Part shown: piece by piece, positions 16,264-26,900 of the stretch
Layout of the letters: every line of letters starts with the position of its first letter
Numbering within the stretch: the stretch's first letter is position 1
Origin: Streptomyces lydicus
GTDB taxonomy: Bacteria > Actinomycetota > Actinomycetes > Streptomycetales > Streptomycetaceae
DNA: 64,000 nt
Assembly: GCF_004125265.1 (NCBI RefSeq)
Contig: NZ_RDTE01000003.1
Coordinates: 7,750,001 to 7,814,000, forward strand
Direction of reading: 5' to 3'
Translations under genes and position numbers: made by a program
Notes under the pieces: generated by a model
Database searches by the model: none
What the model saw: the letters and a program-made list of their open reading frames with translations, nothing else
What the model was told of the DNA's origin: nothing

Positions 16264-17736
16264 TCAGTCGCCGACCCTGGCGACCAGTACACAGGCGTCG
16301 TCCTCGCGGTCGGTGGTGCCGAACTCCTCGACGACGATGCGGACGCCGTCCTGGGCACTGCGGGCCGCGGCGAACCGCGGTGCCAGGGCGAGGAGCCGTT
16401 CGGTGCCTTCGTGGAGGGCTTGTGCGCCGTGCGTATGGCGAGGGACGAGGCCATCGGTGTGCAGGACGAGCAGGTCACCGGGCTCCAGTTGCTCGGTGCG
16501 CTGGGTGTAGGCCGCACCCGAGGTCGCCCCGAGCAGGACACCCTCGGGCGGGTCCAGCGCGCGCCCCGTGCCGCCGCGGAACAGCAGCGGTGCGGGGTGC
16601 CCGGCCTGGGCCCACTCCAGGGTCCGGGTGGCGGCGTCGAAGCGGCCGCACACCGTGCTGCCCAGCGCCGGCTGAGCGGCGGTGTCCAGCAGTTGGTTGA
16701 GGAAGCACATCAGGGGTCCCGGTCGGTGGCCGGCTACGGCCATACCGCGCAGCGCGCCGAGCACCATCGCCATCCCGGAGGTGGCGGTGACGCCGTGTCC
16801 GGTGAGGTCGCCGACGCTCAACAGCGTGGTGCCGTCCGGGAGTTGCAGCGCGTCGTACCAGCCCCCGCCGACCAGGGCACGGGTGGCGGACGGCAGATAG
16901 CGCCCGGCGAGATCGAGGGCCACGGGACCGCCTTGCGGGAACCGCAGGGAGCCGCGCCACGGGGGGAGCACGGCCTCCTGCAGCTCGACCGCAAGCCGGT
17001 GCTCGGTCTGCGCGATATGCCGCTCACGGTGCAGCGAGTCACGGGTCTCGCGTACCGCCTGCTGGCTGCGGCGCAGCTCGCTGACGTCCCGCAGCACGGC
17101 CCACATACAGGCGGTACTGCCGTCGGCGTCGAGCACCGGCTCGCCCACCATGTGCACCGTGCGCAGACTCGCGTCCGGGCGCACGATACGGAACTCGCCG
17201 TCGATCGGGCGGCCGTCCACCAGGCAGTCGGTGACCATCGTGGCCAGCCCCTCCTGGTCGTCGGCGTGGACCAGGGACGGCAGCTCGTCGAGGGTGAGCG
17301 GGCCGTCGGACGGCGCCCTGCCGAACATCGCGAACAGCTCGTCGGACCAGCTGACCTCGTCGGTGAGGAGGTTCCACTCGGCGCTGCCCACCCGGCGCAG
17401 CAGCGCGCCGCGTTCATGGGGTGCGGGCTCCGGCGGCGCCGACGGCAGCCCGGCCTCCGGCGCGTCCGCCTCGCTGTCCTCGCTCTCGGCGGGCAGGCCC
17501 TCTCTCAGCTGATCGAGATGGCCCCCGAGGTCGTCGAGGTGATGCACGGCGAGATCGCACAGCGCCCGCTGCCAGCGCAGCTGCGGGTCGTCGGCGAGGC
17601 CGGTGTCCACCTCGGACTCCCTGCGCACCGCATCGAGGTCACCGCGCAGGCGGCGGGCCTGCGTGATGAGTGATTCGACCGTGTCGCGCTCGGGGGGCCG
17701 GTCTGCTGGGTGATCCGCGAAGAGAGGGGGCGGCAT
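16264..17736 (-). CDS. PAS-domain SpoIIE/PP2C-family serine phosphatase
   Basis: This 490-residue protein has a helical N-terminus (about 1-105) and a PAS domain (about 115-235: EWNLLTDEVSWSDELFAMFGR to SELRRSQQ). A PP2C-type SpoIIE domain follows (about 260-490). Such proteins dephosphorylate anti-anti-sigma factors in stress or developmental switches. The SVGDLTGHGVTA and DREDDACVLVARV metal-site motifs are present. The usual VGGDWYD motif instead reads VGGGWYD (glycine codon 16861-16863), so one metal-binding aspartate is missing. ATG 17736 follows CGGAG. No anti-sigma or STAS gene is next to it. Confidence 0.85.
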   Translation of the reverse strand: MPPPLFADHPADRPPERDTVESLITQARRLRGDLDAVRRESEVDTGLADDPQLRWQRALCDLAVHHLDDLGGHLDQLREGLPAESEDSEADAPEAGLPSAPPEPAPHERGALLRRVGSAEWNLLTDEVSWSDELFAMFGRAPSDGPLTLDELPSLVHADDQEGLATMVTDCLVDGRPIDGEFRIVRPDASLRTVHMVGEPVLDADGSTACMWAVLRDVSELRRSQQAVRETRDSLHRERHIAQTEHRLAVELQEAVLPPWRGSLRFPQGGPVALDLAGRYLPSATRALVGGGWYDALQLPDGTTLLSVGDLTGHGVTATSGMAMVLGALRGMAVAGHRPGPLMCFLNQLLDTAAQPALGSTVCGRFDAATRTLEWAQAGHPAPLLFRGGTGRALDPPEGVLLGATSGAAYTQRTEQLEPGDLLVLHTDGLVPRHTHGAQALHEGTERLLALAPRFAAARSAQDGVRIVVEEFGTTDREDDACVLVARVGD

Positions 17737-18046
17737 GACGTACTCCGTGATCAGGCGGCGCCGGGCTGAGGGCCGGTAACGACTGTTGCACAGGCGGCGA
17801 CCGTCCGTAAGGGATTTGGCACTACCCGATACGGTGGTGCACCTGGCATATGCCCCCGGCTTTCCGGGGCAATCCCGGGGCGAATCGGCGGAATGGCAGC
17901 TTCCAAGCTAGGCTTCGGCCGCTGTACAGCAGGCGTTCTCGCAGATCCATGGTGGGAACGAGGCTTACGGCCCGCGGTCACCGGCAAGAATGCCGGTCAG
18001 CGGAAATCCCGTTGCCAGCCCGTCCCCCGCACCGGATGCTGACCTC
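17737..18046. promoter_or_regulatory. Divergent intergenic region, SpoIIE phosphatase / HEAT protein
   Basis: This 310-base region should hold both promoters. A small hairpin (CCCCGGCTTTCCGGGG, around 17854-17870) is visible. No recognised operator or RNA was identified. An in-frame ATG at 17990 would extend the HEAT protein by 19 residues. Confidence 0.4.
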
Positions 18047-19462
18047 ATGTTCGATCCAGACATAGCGCCCAGTGGCACCCTGCTCGGCCTCCTGCAGCGA
18101 GGCCGCGGCGACGGGACCCTGCATGCCCTCGCGGCGCCGCGGGCCGAGGCGCTCGCGGCACTCAACGACAGCGTGCTGCGCGATCCCCGTCGCGACTGGC
18201 AGGTCGAGAACCGCTCGCTCTACTACGCGCGCCTTTATATGCAGCTCGACGGCGCGCTCGAGGAGATCGAACGCCACCTCTTCCACCCCGACGACCTCGT
18301 CGACACCGGCGAGGAGCGCACCGGCCTCGCCCTCGCGGTTCTCGGCCACCTCGCCGCCTACGGCAAGGACGCCGCCCGTCTGCTGCTGCGTAGCTACGCC
18401 GCGGCGGGCAGCAACTGGCGCTGGGCCCTGGACGAGCTTGCGCTGCGTGACGACGACGCCGGGCTGATGACCCTCGCCCCCGCCGTCCTCGCCCGCTTCC
18501 CGGAGACCGAGGAGGGTGACGCGGAGCTGGCCGTCGCCGTCCGCGACGCCTTCGAGCCCCGGCCCTGGAGGCTGTGGGCCGAGGACCCCCGCTACGGCCC
18601 GCGGCTGGCCGCCGCCGGGGAACAGGGCTCCTTCGACCGCTGGCAGCGGCAGATGCGGCCCCGCGGGCCGCGCCCCGGCTGGAGCGTGACCGAGGTGCTC
18701 CAGTGGGCCGAGGAGATCCCGGAGCCGGCGGGCGAGGAACACCGGCACCTCGCCGCCGCCCGCTGCCTTGCCGTCGTCGCCGGCCCCGAGGACCGCCCCG
18801 AGCTGCTGCGCGCCGCGCGCAGCGCACCCGACGCGGCCCGCGCCGCCGTCCTGCACCACCTCGCCGAACGCGGCGATCGAGACGTCCTCGACCTGATCGA
18901 GGACGCGGTCGTCGACCCCTTCTCCTCCGAGCGGCTGGCCTCGGCGGCGCTCGCCGCCTTCGCGCGGATGCGCAGCGTGGCCGCCGTCTCACGGGCCAGG
19001 GTCTGGGCGCCGCGCGCGGACCGGCTGGGCGCGTACGCCGCCGCCATGCTCGCCCGCCGCGGCGGGCGGCGCGACGCCGAACCGGTGCTGGCCGCCCTGC
19101 GCCGTATCGTCCGCGAGGAGGGTCCGGACGCCGACGGCCTGTGGGAGCTGGTCGACGGCACCGGACGCCTCGGCGTCGCCTGCGCCGCCCCCGTCCTGCG
19201 GCACATCTACCGCGAGACGTCCTCCTCGCACCTGCGCGGCCGGGCCGCCGGTGCGCTCGCCGCCACCGACCCCGGCTTCGCGGCCGGCTTCGCCGTCGAG
19301 TGCCTGTGGGACTGCGAGGAGACCACCAGAGAGCTCGCCGCCCGGTACGCCGCCACCGGTGACGACCGGGTCGTCGAGCAGCTGCGGCGTCTCGCCGCGG
19401 ACCCGGCCGAGGAGGCGGAGGTACAGACGGCTGTACGGAGCCGAATCGGACCGGAGTCCTAG
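18047..19462 (+). CDS. HEAT-repeat-like helical protein
   Basis: This 471-residue protein starts MFDPDIAPSGTLLGLLQRGRGDGTLH. It is almost wholly alpha-helical, with repeated units such as DVLDLIEDAVVDPFSSERLASAALAAFARMRSVAAVS that fit HEAT/PBS-lyase-type repeats. No catalytic motif is present. A scaffold or phycobilisome-lyase-like adaptor role is the usual suggestion for this family. ATG 18047 is chosen because the region from there onward is the conserved-looking part; ATG 17990 is an alternative. Its stop immediately precedes the large palindromic repeat island. Confidence 0.72.
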   Translation: MFDPDIAPSGTLLGLLQRGRGDGTLHALAAPRAEALAALNDSVLRDPRRDWQVENRSLYYARLYMQLDGALEEIERHLFHPDDLVDTGEERTGLALAVLGHLAAYGKDAARLLLRSYAAAGSNWRWALDELALRDDDAGLMTLAPAVLARFPETEEGDAELAVAVRDAFEPRPWRLWAEDPRYGPRLAAAGEQGSFDRWQRQMRPRGPRPGWSVTEVLQWAEEIPEPAGEEHRHLAAARCLAVVAGPEDRPELLRAARSAPDAARAAVLHHLAERGDRDVLDLIEDAVVDPFSSERLASAALAAFARMRSVAAVSRARVWAPRADRLGAYAAAMLARRGGRRDAEPVLAALRRIVREEGPDADGLWELVDGTGRLGVACAAPVLRHIYRETSSSHLRGRAAGALAATDPGFAAGFAVECLWDCEETTRELAARYAATGDDRVVEQLRRLAADPAEEAEVQTAVRSRIGPES

Positions 19463-20320
19463 GCGTTCCGCTGCGCTTTGCCCCTGGACCACGTTTTTGG
19501 CTTTCCCGCCGTGGGGGTTTCTCGCCGTTGCGCCTGGCGGCGGGCCGGTTCGCTGCGCTTTGCCTCTGCCCCGTTTTTGGCTTTCCCGCCGTTGCTCCCC
19601 CACTGCCTAAAGGGCGTGGGAGGTACCCCCAGCGGCGGGCCGGGTCCGCTGCGCGGGGCTGTGGGTGCGGTGACGGACCTCCGGGGCCTGGTGTGTGGAC
19701 TGCTTCGCTTTACGCTCCGCTGCGCTCCGCCTTTGCTCTTTTTCGGAGCCTTCGGAAGCAAAGCCCACACACCCTGCCCCTCCGGCCCGTCCCCTCCCGT
19801 GGGGGAGGTAGGTGAAAGGTGGGTGGGGGCGGGCCGTTGTCATGGCCGTGCGGCCCCCTTCCGGTCGTTCCGGATGACGCATTTTCTCGTGATCACCAGG
19901 TGCGCCGGACCAGCCACGTGCACCCCCACCGGCCTTCTTCCCGCCCCCCCACGGGAGGGGACGGGCCGGAGCGGGTGGGGTGCCGGACGTAAAGCGAAGC
20001 AGTCCGGCACCCCACCCGCGGAGGTCCGTCACCGCACCCCGACAGCCCCGCGCAGCGGACCCCGCCCGCCGCTGGGGGTACCTCCCACGCCCTTTAGGCA
20101 GTGGGGGAGCAACGGTGAGAAAGCCAAACCCGAGCCGAGGCAAAGCGCAGCGGACCGGCCCCGCGCAGCGGGCGATAGAGCGCGAGAAGCCCCACGGCGA
20201 GAAAGCCAAAAACGTGGGCCCGAGGCAAAGCGCAGCGGAACGGCGGGCGCACCCGCGCAGCGGGGCGACAAACGGCGAGCGACCCCCACGGGGGGAAAGC
20301 CAAAAACGTGGGAAGACGTT
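19463..20320. repeat. Palindromic repeat island, about 860 bp, gene-free
   Basis: The whole gap between the HEAT gene and the glycosyltransferase is built from mirror-image blocks. A 50-base block at 19591-19640 matches 20064-20113 exactly in inverted orientation. A 26-base block at 19780-19805 matches 19946-19971 exactly in inverted orientation. TTCGCTTTACG (19704-19714) mirrors CGTAAAGCGAA (19988-19998). Outer parts repeat a module of AAAGCGCAGCGG plus AAAGCCAAAAACGTGG (right arm copies near 20203 and 20296; left arm inverted copies near 19491 and 19571). The centre (about 19806-19945) is unique. Open frames across it look like chance. It could be a MITE/REP-like element or remnant; no transposase is present. 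Confidence 0.8.
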
Positions 20321-20378
20321 CCCCGGCAGGAAAGATCCCCTTGGCTCCCTCCACGCACGGCACGTCGAGAACAGCGGT

Positions 20379-21506
20379 ATGCGTGTCGTCCTGGTCACCG
20401 AATCCTTCCCGCCCGATGTCAACGGCGTCTCCCATTGCGCCCTGGAAACCGCCCGGCACCTCGTCCGGCGCGGCCACGATCCGCTGGTCATCGCGCCGCT
20501 CGGTGGCCCGTCGCCGGCCGCCGGTACGCAGGAGAGCCCCTGCCCCGTCGTCCGGGTGCCCTCGATGCCGCTGCCCGGATATCCGCAGGTGCGGATCGCG
20601 CTTCCCGGGCGCCGGCTGTCCACGGCGCTCGACGGGCACCGGCCCGATCTCGTCCACCTCGCCAGCCCGTTCGTGCTGGGCGCCCGGGGGATGGCGGCCG
20701 CCGCCCGCCGCCAGGTGCCCGCGATCGCCGTCTACCAGACCGATCTGGGCCGCTACGCCCGTACCTACCTCGGCGGCGGCGCGGCCACGGCCTGGCGCCG
20801 CATCCGGGCGGTGCACGGCGCCGCCGACCGCACCCTGGCGCCCTCCAGTGCGGCGCTGCTGGATCTGACCGAGCACGGGGTGCCCCGGGTCCATCTGTGG
20901 CCGCGCGGCGTCGACTCCGAACGGTTCCACCCCGGGCGGCGCGACGCGGTGCTGCGCAGCTCGCTGACCGCGGGGCGGGAGCTGCTGGTGGGGTACGTGG
21001 GGCGGCTCGCGCCGGAGAAGGACGTGGGGCTGCTGGCCGAGACCTCGCGGCTGCCGGGCGTACGCACCGTCGTCATCGGCGAGGGGCCCAGCGCCGCCGG
21101 GCTGCGTACGGCGCTGCCCGGGGTGCGGTTCCTCGGCCGCCGTACGGGTGACGAACTCGCCCGGCTCTATGCCTCGTTGGACATCTTCGTCCATACCGGT
21201 CCGTACGAGACCTTCTGTCAGACCGTGCAGGAGGCGATGGCCTCCGGGGTGCCGGTGGTGGCGCCCCGGGCGGGCGGCCCGCTCGACCTGGTGGACCACG
21301 ACCGTACGGGGCTGTTGGTCACGCCGGGGGACGGCGGTGCGTTCCGGGACGCGGTGCGTCTGCTCGCGGGCAGCGCCGAGCTGCGCGTCCGGTACGGCGC
21401 CGCGGCCCGCAGAGCGGTGGAGGACCGCACCTGGGCGGCGGTCGGCGACCAGCTCCTGGGCCACTACGAGGCCGTGCTGAGCGACCGGACGGCGGTGGCG
21501 GCATGA
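20379..21506 (+). CDS. GT4-family glycosyltransferase (mannosyltransferase-like)
   Basis: This 375-residue GT-B enzyme starts MRVVLVTESFPPDVNGVSH, typical of GT4 nucleotide-sugar transferases. Donor-site motifs are the VGYVGRLAPEKDVGLL stretch and the C-terminal Glu-x7-Glu-like DIFVHTGPYETFCQTVQEAMASGVPVVA, with GGPLDLV after it. It should transfer a sugar (often mannose from GDP-mannose) to a lipid or glycan acceptor at the cytoplasmic membrane face. The stop overlaps the next start (ATGA). It is the first gene of a four-gene overlapping series. The acceptor is unknown. Confidence 0.85.
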   Translation: MRVVLVTESFPPDVNGVSHCALETARHLVRRGHDPLVIAPLGGPSPAAGTQESPCPVVRVPSMPLPGYPQVRIALPGRRLSTALDGHRPDLVHLASPFVLGARGMAAAARRQVPAIAVYQTDLGRYARTYLGGGAATAWRRIRAVHGAADRTLAPSSAALLDLTEHGVPRVHLWPRGVDSERFHPGRRDAVLRSSLTAGRELLVGYVGRLAPEKDVGLLAETSRLPGVRTVVIGEGPSAAGLRTALPGVRFLGRRTGDELARLYASLDIFVHTGPYETFCQTVQEAMASGVPVVAPRAGGPLDLVDHDRTGLLVTPGDGGAFRDAVRLLAGSAELRVRYGAAARRAVEDRTWAAVGDQLLGHYEAVLSDRTAVAA

Positions 21507-22732
21507 ACGCGCGACACGCTCGTGGGGCGGGCCTGCGGATCGTCCGGATCGCCAACTTCGTCACGCCGGCCTCCGGCGGGCTGCGCACCGCGCTGCGGGA
21601 ACTCGGCGCGGGCTACCGGGCCGCCGGGCACGAGCCGGTGCTCATCGTGCCGGGACCGCCGGGGGCACACGGCCCGGACGGATGGTGCGACGAAGTCACC
21701 GCGCAAGGACGGGTGATCACCCTGCCGGGGCCGGAGCTGCCGGGCAGCGGCGGCTACCGCATGCTGACCGACCGCCGCAGGCTCCAGCGGCTGCTGCACT
21801 CGCTGGCTCCCGACCGGCTGGAGGTCTCCGACCGGACGACGCTGCGCTGGACGGGGGAGTGGGCGCGCCGGGCCCGGATCCCCGCGGTGATGGTCTCGCA
21901 CGAGAGCGTGGACGGGGTGCTGCGCACCTGGGGCATACCGCAGCCGCTGGCCCGTGCCGCCGCTGACCGGCTCAACCGCCGTACGGCGTACGCCTACAGC
22001 CGGGTCGTGTGCACCACCGCATGGGCGGCGGCGGAGTTCGCCCGGGCCGGTGTGCGCAATGTGGTGCGCGCTCCGCTCGGTGTCGATCTCGACGCCTGGC
22101 ACCCGGGCTGCCGCAGCACGGAGCTGCGCCGGCGCTGGGCGGGCCGGGCGGAGGTCCTGCTGGTGCTCTGCTCCCGGCTGTCGCAGGAGAAGCGGCCGGG
22201 GCGGGCGCTGGACGCGCTGGCGGAGCTGCGGCGGCGCGGGGTCGACGCGACGCTGGTGGTGGCCGGTGACGGGCCGCTGCGGGCCCGCCTGGAGGCCCGG
22301 GCGCGGTCCGAACGGCTGCCCGCGTCATTCGTGGGGCACCTCGCCGACCGGTCCCGGCTCGCCGCGCTGCAGGCCGGCGCCGATGTCGCACTGGCGCCCG
22401 GCCCGGCCGAGACCTTCGGGCTGGCCGCCCTGGAAGCGCTCGCCTGCGGTACCCCGGTGGTCGCCAGCGCGGCTTCGGCGCTGGCGGGGCTGGTCGGCAG
22501 CGGTGGCGATACGGCGCTCGACGACGGGCCCTCGTTCGCCGATGCGATCCAGCGCGTGCTGGCCCGGCCCGGTCCTGCCCGGCGCGCCGCCGCCCGCCGC
22601 CGCGCCGAAGGCTACGGCTGGCAGCCCGCGGTCGACGCCTTCCTGGCGGCACACGACGCGGCCGCCCCGCTCGGCAGGCCGGTCACCGTCCCGCCCTTCC
22701 CGTCCCCGGCCGCCCCGCTGGGCGGGTGGTGA
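21503..22732 (+). CDS. GT4-family glycosyltransferase, second copy
   Basis: This 409-residue enzyme has the GT-B fold. The N-terminal acceptor half is RIVRIANFVTPASGGLRTALRELG. The donor half has LLVLCSRLSQEKRPGRALDAL and the catalytic-glutamate region VALAPGPAETFGLAALEALACGTPVVAS. The start overlaps the stop of the preceding glycosyltransferase, so the two are translationally coupled and may extend one glycan in turn. The C-terminus ends in a Pro-rich tail. The sugar and acceptor are unknown. Confidence 0.85.
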   Translation: MNARHARGAGLRIVRIANFVTPASGGLRTALRELGAGYRAAGHEPVLIVPGPPGAHGPDGWCDEVTAQGRVITLPGPELPGSGGYRMLTDRRRLQRLLHSLAPDRLEVSDRTTLRWTGEWARRARIPAVMVSHESVDGVLRTWGIPQPLARAAADRLNRRTAYAYSRVVCTTAWAAAEFARAGVRNVVRAPLGVDLDAWHPGCRSTELRRRWAGRAEVLLVLCSRLSQEKRPGRALDALAELRRRGVDATLVVAGDGPLRARLEARARSERLPASFVGHLADRSRLAALQAGADVALAPGPAETFGLAALEALACGTPVVASAASALAGLVGSGGDTALDDGPSFADAIQRVLARPGPARRAAARRRAEGYGWQPAVDAFLAAHDAAAPLGRPVTVPPFPSPAAPLGGW

Positions 22733-22755
22733 CGGTGCGGCCTGAGGGAGTGGTG

Positions 22756-23931
22756 ATGCCGGAGAGCGGAGCAGTGGTACCGGACGGGGGAGCGGCGAGA
22801 ACGGACGGGGGAGCCGGGACACCGGACCGGGGAGCGGTGATCAGGGGGCAGGCGCCAGGTGGCGGCCGTTCCCCGGCTCCGGCTCCGGCCCCGGCCCGCT
22901 TCGTCGCGCTCGGCGACTCGCTGACCGAAGGGCTCGGTGACCCCGTACCGGGCGGCGGCTGGCGCGGCTGGGCGGCCCTGCTCGCCGGGGCGCTGGGCGA
23001 GCGGCCGGGCGGCGTGGAACTGGTGAACCTGGCGCGCAGCGGGGCGCTGGCGGCGGAGCTGGCCGAGCGGCAGCTGCCCGTGGCGCGCGACCTCGGGCCG
23101 CGCTTCGCCTCGCTCGTCGTGGGCGCGAACGACACCTTGCGCGCGGCCTTCGCCATCGAGCGGGTCGCGGCCGCGCTGGACCGGGCGCACGGCGCACTGA
23201 GCGCCGACGGGGCCGTGGTGCTGACGGCGTGCCTGCCCGATCCTGGCCGGATGCTGGGCCTGCCCGCGCCGCTGGCGCGTCCGCTGGCTCGCCGGATGCG
23301 GGCCGTGAACACCGTCGTCCATGCGGTGTCCGCGCGCTACCAGGGCGTACATCTGCACCTCGCCGAACACTCCTGGGTCGCCGAACGTGCCTGCTGGAGC
23401 GTGGACCGGCTGCACCCCAGCGAGCGCGGCCACCGGCTGCTGGCCCGGGGTTTCCATGCGGCGCTGGCCGCCGCCGGACTGCCCGTGGGAACGCCGCCCG
23501 CGCTCACCCTCGACGGCCCGCAGCCGACCCGCGCCGGATCGGCCCGGTGGATGGCGACCCGCGGCACCCGCTGGGTCGCCGACCGGTGCACGGACCTGCT
23601 TCCCGGCCTGCTGGGTCTGGCGCTCCAGGAGTGCCGTCACGGGTTGGCGGGATCCGGGCGGCTGCTGGACGCCGCGGCCGACCAGGCCACGCGTACCGCA
23701 CTCGCCGCACTGGACGGGGCGGACGGGGCGGACGGGGCGGACGGGTCGGATCACCGGCCGGGCAGCCCCAAAGCCCCGGGCCGGACCGATGCCCCAGGCC
23801 GGGCCGATGCCCCGCGCCGGGCCGATGCCCCTGGCACCCCCGGCGCCCCGGACAGCCCCGGCGGACCGGACGACGCCCGGCCGGGGAAAACCACCGCGAC
23901 GGCGAAGCGCGCTGCGACAATGACAGGGTGA
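22756..23931 (+). CDS. SGNH/GDSL hydrolase with repetitive C-terminal tail
   Basis: This 391-residue esterase-type hydrolase has block I ALGDSLTEGL (Ser55), block III GANDTLR (Asn125) and block V VDRLHPSERGH (Asp/His). It probably removes an acyl group from a lipid or glycan. ATG 22756 follows GAGGGAG by five bases; GTG 22729, overlapping the upstream stop, is an alternative. The first 45 residues are Gly/Pro/Ala-rich. The last 70 residues carry DNA tandem repeats (GGACGGGGC units near 23713-23748 and 18-bp units near 23776-23840), giving a disordered APGRADAP-like tail. There is no signal peptide, so it may be cytoplasmic. Its stop overlaps the oxoprolinase start. Confidence 0.8.
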   Translation: MPESGAVVPDGGAARTDGGAGTPDRGAVIRGQAPGGGRSPAPAPAPARFVALGDSLTEGLGDPVPGGGWRGWAALLAGALGERPGGVELVNLARSGALAAELAERQLPVARDLGPRFASLVVGANDTLRAAFAIERVAAALDRAHGALSADGAVVLTACLPDPGRMLGLPAPLARPLARRMRAVNTVVHAVSARYQGVHLHLAEHSWVAERACWSVDRLHPSERGHRLLARGFHAALAAAGLPVGTPPALTLDGPQPTRAGSARWMATRGTRWVADRCTDLLPGLLGLALQECRHGLAGSGRLLDAAADQATRTALAALDGADGADGADGSDHRPGSPKAPGRTDAPGRADAPRRADAPGTPGAPDSPGGPDDARPGKTTATAKRAATMTG

Positions 23932-26900
23932 CCGGACGCTGGGAGTTCTGGATCGACCGCGGTGGCACGTTCACGGACGTCGTCGGCAGGCGCCCGGACG
24001 GACGGCTGGTCACCGGCAAGCTGCTCTCGCACCACCCGGAGCGCTACCGGGACGCCGCAGTGGCCGGTATCCGGATGATGCTGGGGCTCGGCCCGGACGA
24101 ACCGGTGCCCGCCGAGCGGGTCTCCGTCGTCAAGATGGGCACCACCGTCGCCACCAACGCCCTGTTGGAGCGCAAGGGCGAACCGACCGTGCTGCTGACC
24201 ACCGAAGGGTTCCGGGACGCGCTGCGGATCGCCTACCAGAACCGGCCGCGGATCTTCGACCGGCACATCGTGCTGCCCGAGGCGCTGTACGACCGGGTGA
24301 TCGAGGTGCCGGAGCGGATCGGCGCCCGCGGTGAGCCGGTCCGGCCGCTGGACGCCGACGCGGTCCGCCGGGCGCTGATCCGGGCCCGTGCGGACGGTCT
24401 GCGCAGCGCCGCAGTCGTCCTGCTGCACGGCTACCGGCACGCCGACCACGAACGAACCGTCGCCGAACTGGCCAGGCAGGCAGGGTTCTCCCAGGTCAGC
24501 TGCTCGCACGAGGTCAGCCCGCTGATGAAGCTGGTGCCGCGCGGCGACACCACCGTCGTCGATGCCTACCTCTCCCCGATCCTGGGCCGGTACGTCGACG
24601 ACATCGCCGCCCAACTCCCCGGTATCCGGCTGATGTTCATGCAGTCCAACGGCGGGCTGCGCAAGGCTGCACACTTCCGGGGCAAGGACGCGGTGCTGTC
24701 CGGGCCCGCGGGCGGCGTCGTCGGCATGGTGCGTACCGCCGCCGACGCGGGCGGCGGTCACGACCGGGTGATCGGCTTCGACATGGGCGGCACGTCCACC
24801 GATGTGTCCCACTACGCCGGTGAGTTCGAGCGGGTCTTCGGCAACGAGGTCGCGGGCGTGCGGATGCGCGCGCCCATGATGAACATCCACACCGTCGCGG
24901 CCGGCGGCGGCTCCGTCCTGCACTTCGACGGCCGCCGCTACCGGGTCGGCCCCGACTCGGCCGGTGCGGACCCGGGGCCGGCCTGCTACCGGCGCGGCGG
25001 GCCGCTCACCGTCACGGACGCCCAGGTGATGCTCGGCCGCATCCAGCCCGCTCACTTCCCCGCGGTGTTCGGCCCGGACGGCGACCGGCCGCTGGATGCC
25101 GAGGTGGTGCGCACCCGCTTCGGCGAGCTGGCCGCGCGGGCCGCCGCCGAGACCGGGGACGACCGCGGCCCCGAGGAGGTCGCGGCCGGCTTCCTCGACA
25201 TCGCCGTGCTCAACATGGCCAACGCCGTCAAGAAGATCTCCGTCCAGCGCGGCCGCGACATCACCCGCTACGTCCTCACCAGCTTCGGCGGCGCCGGCGG
25301 CCAGCACGCCTGCGCCGTCGCCGACGCGCTGGGCATCGACACGGTGCTCGTCCCGCCGCTGGCCGGGGTGCTCTCCGCGTACGGCATCGGGGTCGCCGAC
25401 GCCACCGCGATGCGCGAGCAGGCCGTCGAGGCGGAGTTCACCGACCCCGCGGCCGTCGAGCGGGTGCACGAGGTGTGCGAGGCACTTGCCGGGCAGACCC
25501 GGCGCGAACTCCTCGACGACGGGGTGCCAGCGGCCTCGGTCACCACCCGGGCCCGGGTGCTGATCCGCTACGCGGGGACCGACTCCACCCTCGCCGTCCC
25601 GCTGGCCGACGCCGGCACCATGACCGCGGAATTCGTCCGGGCACACCGTGAGCGCTACGCCTTCACCATGGACAAACCGCTGGTGGCCGAGGCGGTGTCG
25701 GTCGAGGCGCTGGGCGCGGCCGGCGGCGCGGGCGGGTACGAGGCACGGGCGGGCAGCAGGGAAGGAGAGCTGACACCGGCCGCCACGGTACGGATGTACA
25801 CGGCCGGCCGATGGCAGGACACCGGCCTCTACCGCCGCGCGGACCTGCGCCCCGGTGACACCCTCACCGGTCCGGCCGTCATCGCCGAGGAGGACGCGAC
25901 CACGGTCCTCGACCCGGGCTGGCAGGCGGCCATGGGCGAGAACGGGCACCTCCTGCTGACCCGGGCCCGCCCGCGCACCGGCCGGGCCGCCGTCGGCACC
26001 GAGGCGGACCCGGTGATGCTGGAGGTCTTCAACAGCCTCTTCATGGCCATCGCCGAGCAGATGGGCGTCCGGCTGGAGAACACCGCACACTCCGTCAACA
26101 TCAAGGAGCGCCTGGACTTCTCCTGCGCCCTCTTCGACGCCGACGGCAATCTGATCGCCAACGCCCCGCACATCCCCGTGCACCTGGGCTCGATGGGGGA
26201 GTCCATCAAGGAAGTGCTCCGGCGCCGCGGCGACGGCATGCGGCCGGGTGATGTGTATGCGATCAACGACCCGTACCACGGGGGCACCCACCTCCCCGAC
26301 GTCACCGTCGTCACCCCCGTCTTCGACACCGGCGGGGACGAGCTGCTGTTCCTGGTGGCCTCGCGCGGCCACCACGCCGAGATCGGCGGCATCACCCCGG
26401 GCTCGATGCCCGCCTTCAGCAGCACCATCCAGGAGGAGGGCATCCTCTTCGACAACTGGCTGCTGGTGCGCGACGGCGAACTGCGCGAGGACGCCACCCG
26501 CGACCTGCTCGCCGCCGGCCCTTACCCCTCCCGCGCCCCCGACGCCAATCTCGCCGATCTGCGCGCCCAGATCGCCGCCAACGAGAAGGGCATCTGGGAA
26601 CTGCGGCGGATGACCGACCAGTTCGGGCTGGACGTCGTCCGGGCCTATATGGGGCACGTCCAGGACAACGCCGAGGAATCGGTGAGGCGGATCATCGCGC
26701 GGCTGTCGGACGGCAGCTGCCGCTACGAGACCGACAGCGGGGCCGAGATCCGGGTCGCGCTGACCGTCGACCGTGCCGCCCGCAGCGCGGTGGTGGACTT
26801 CGCCGGCACCTCGCCCCAGCAGCCCGGGAACGCCAATGCGCCCAGCTCGGTGGTGATGGCCGCCGTGCTGTACGTCTTCCGCACCCTGGTCGCCGACGAC

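Noticed and set aside
19478..21151. Open frames through the palindromic repeat island
   Set aside because: They run through the mirror-image repeats and into the glycosyltransferase in the wrong frame; the peptides simply reflect the repeat sequence.
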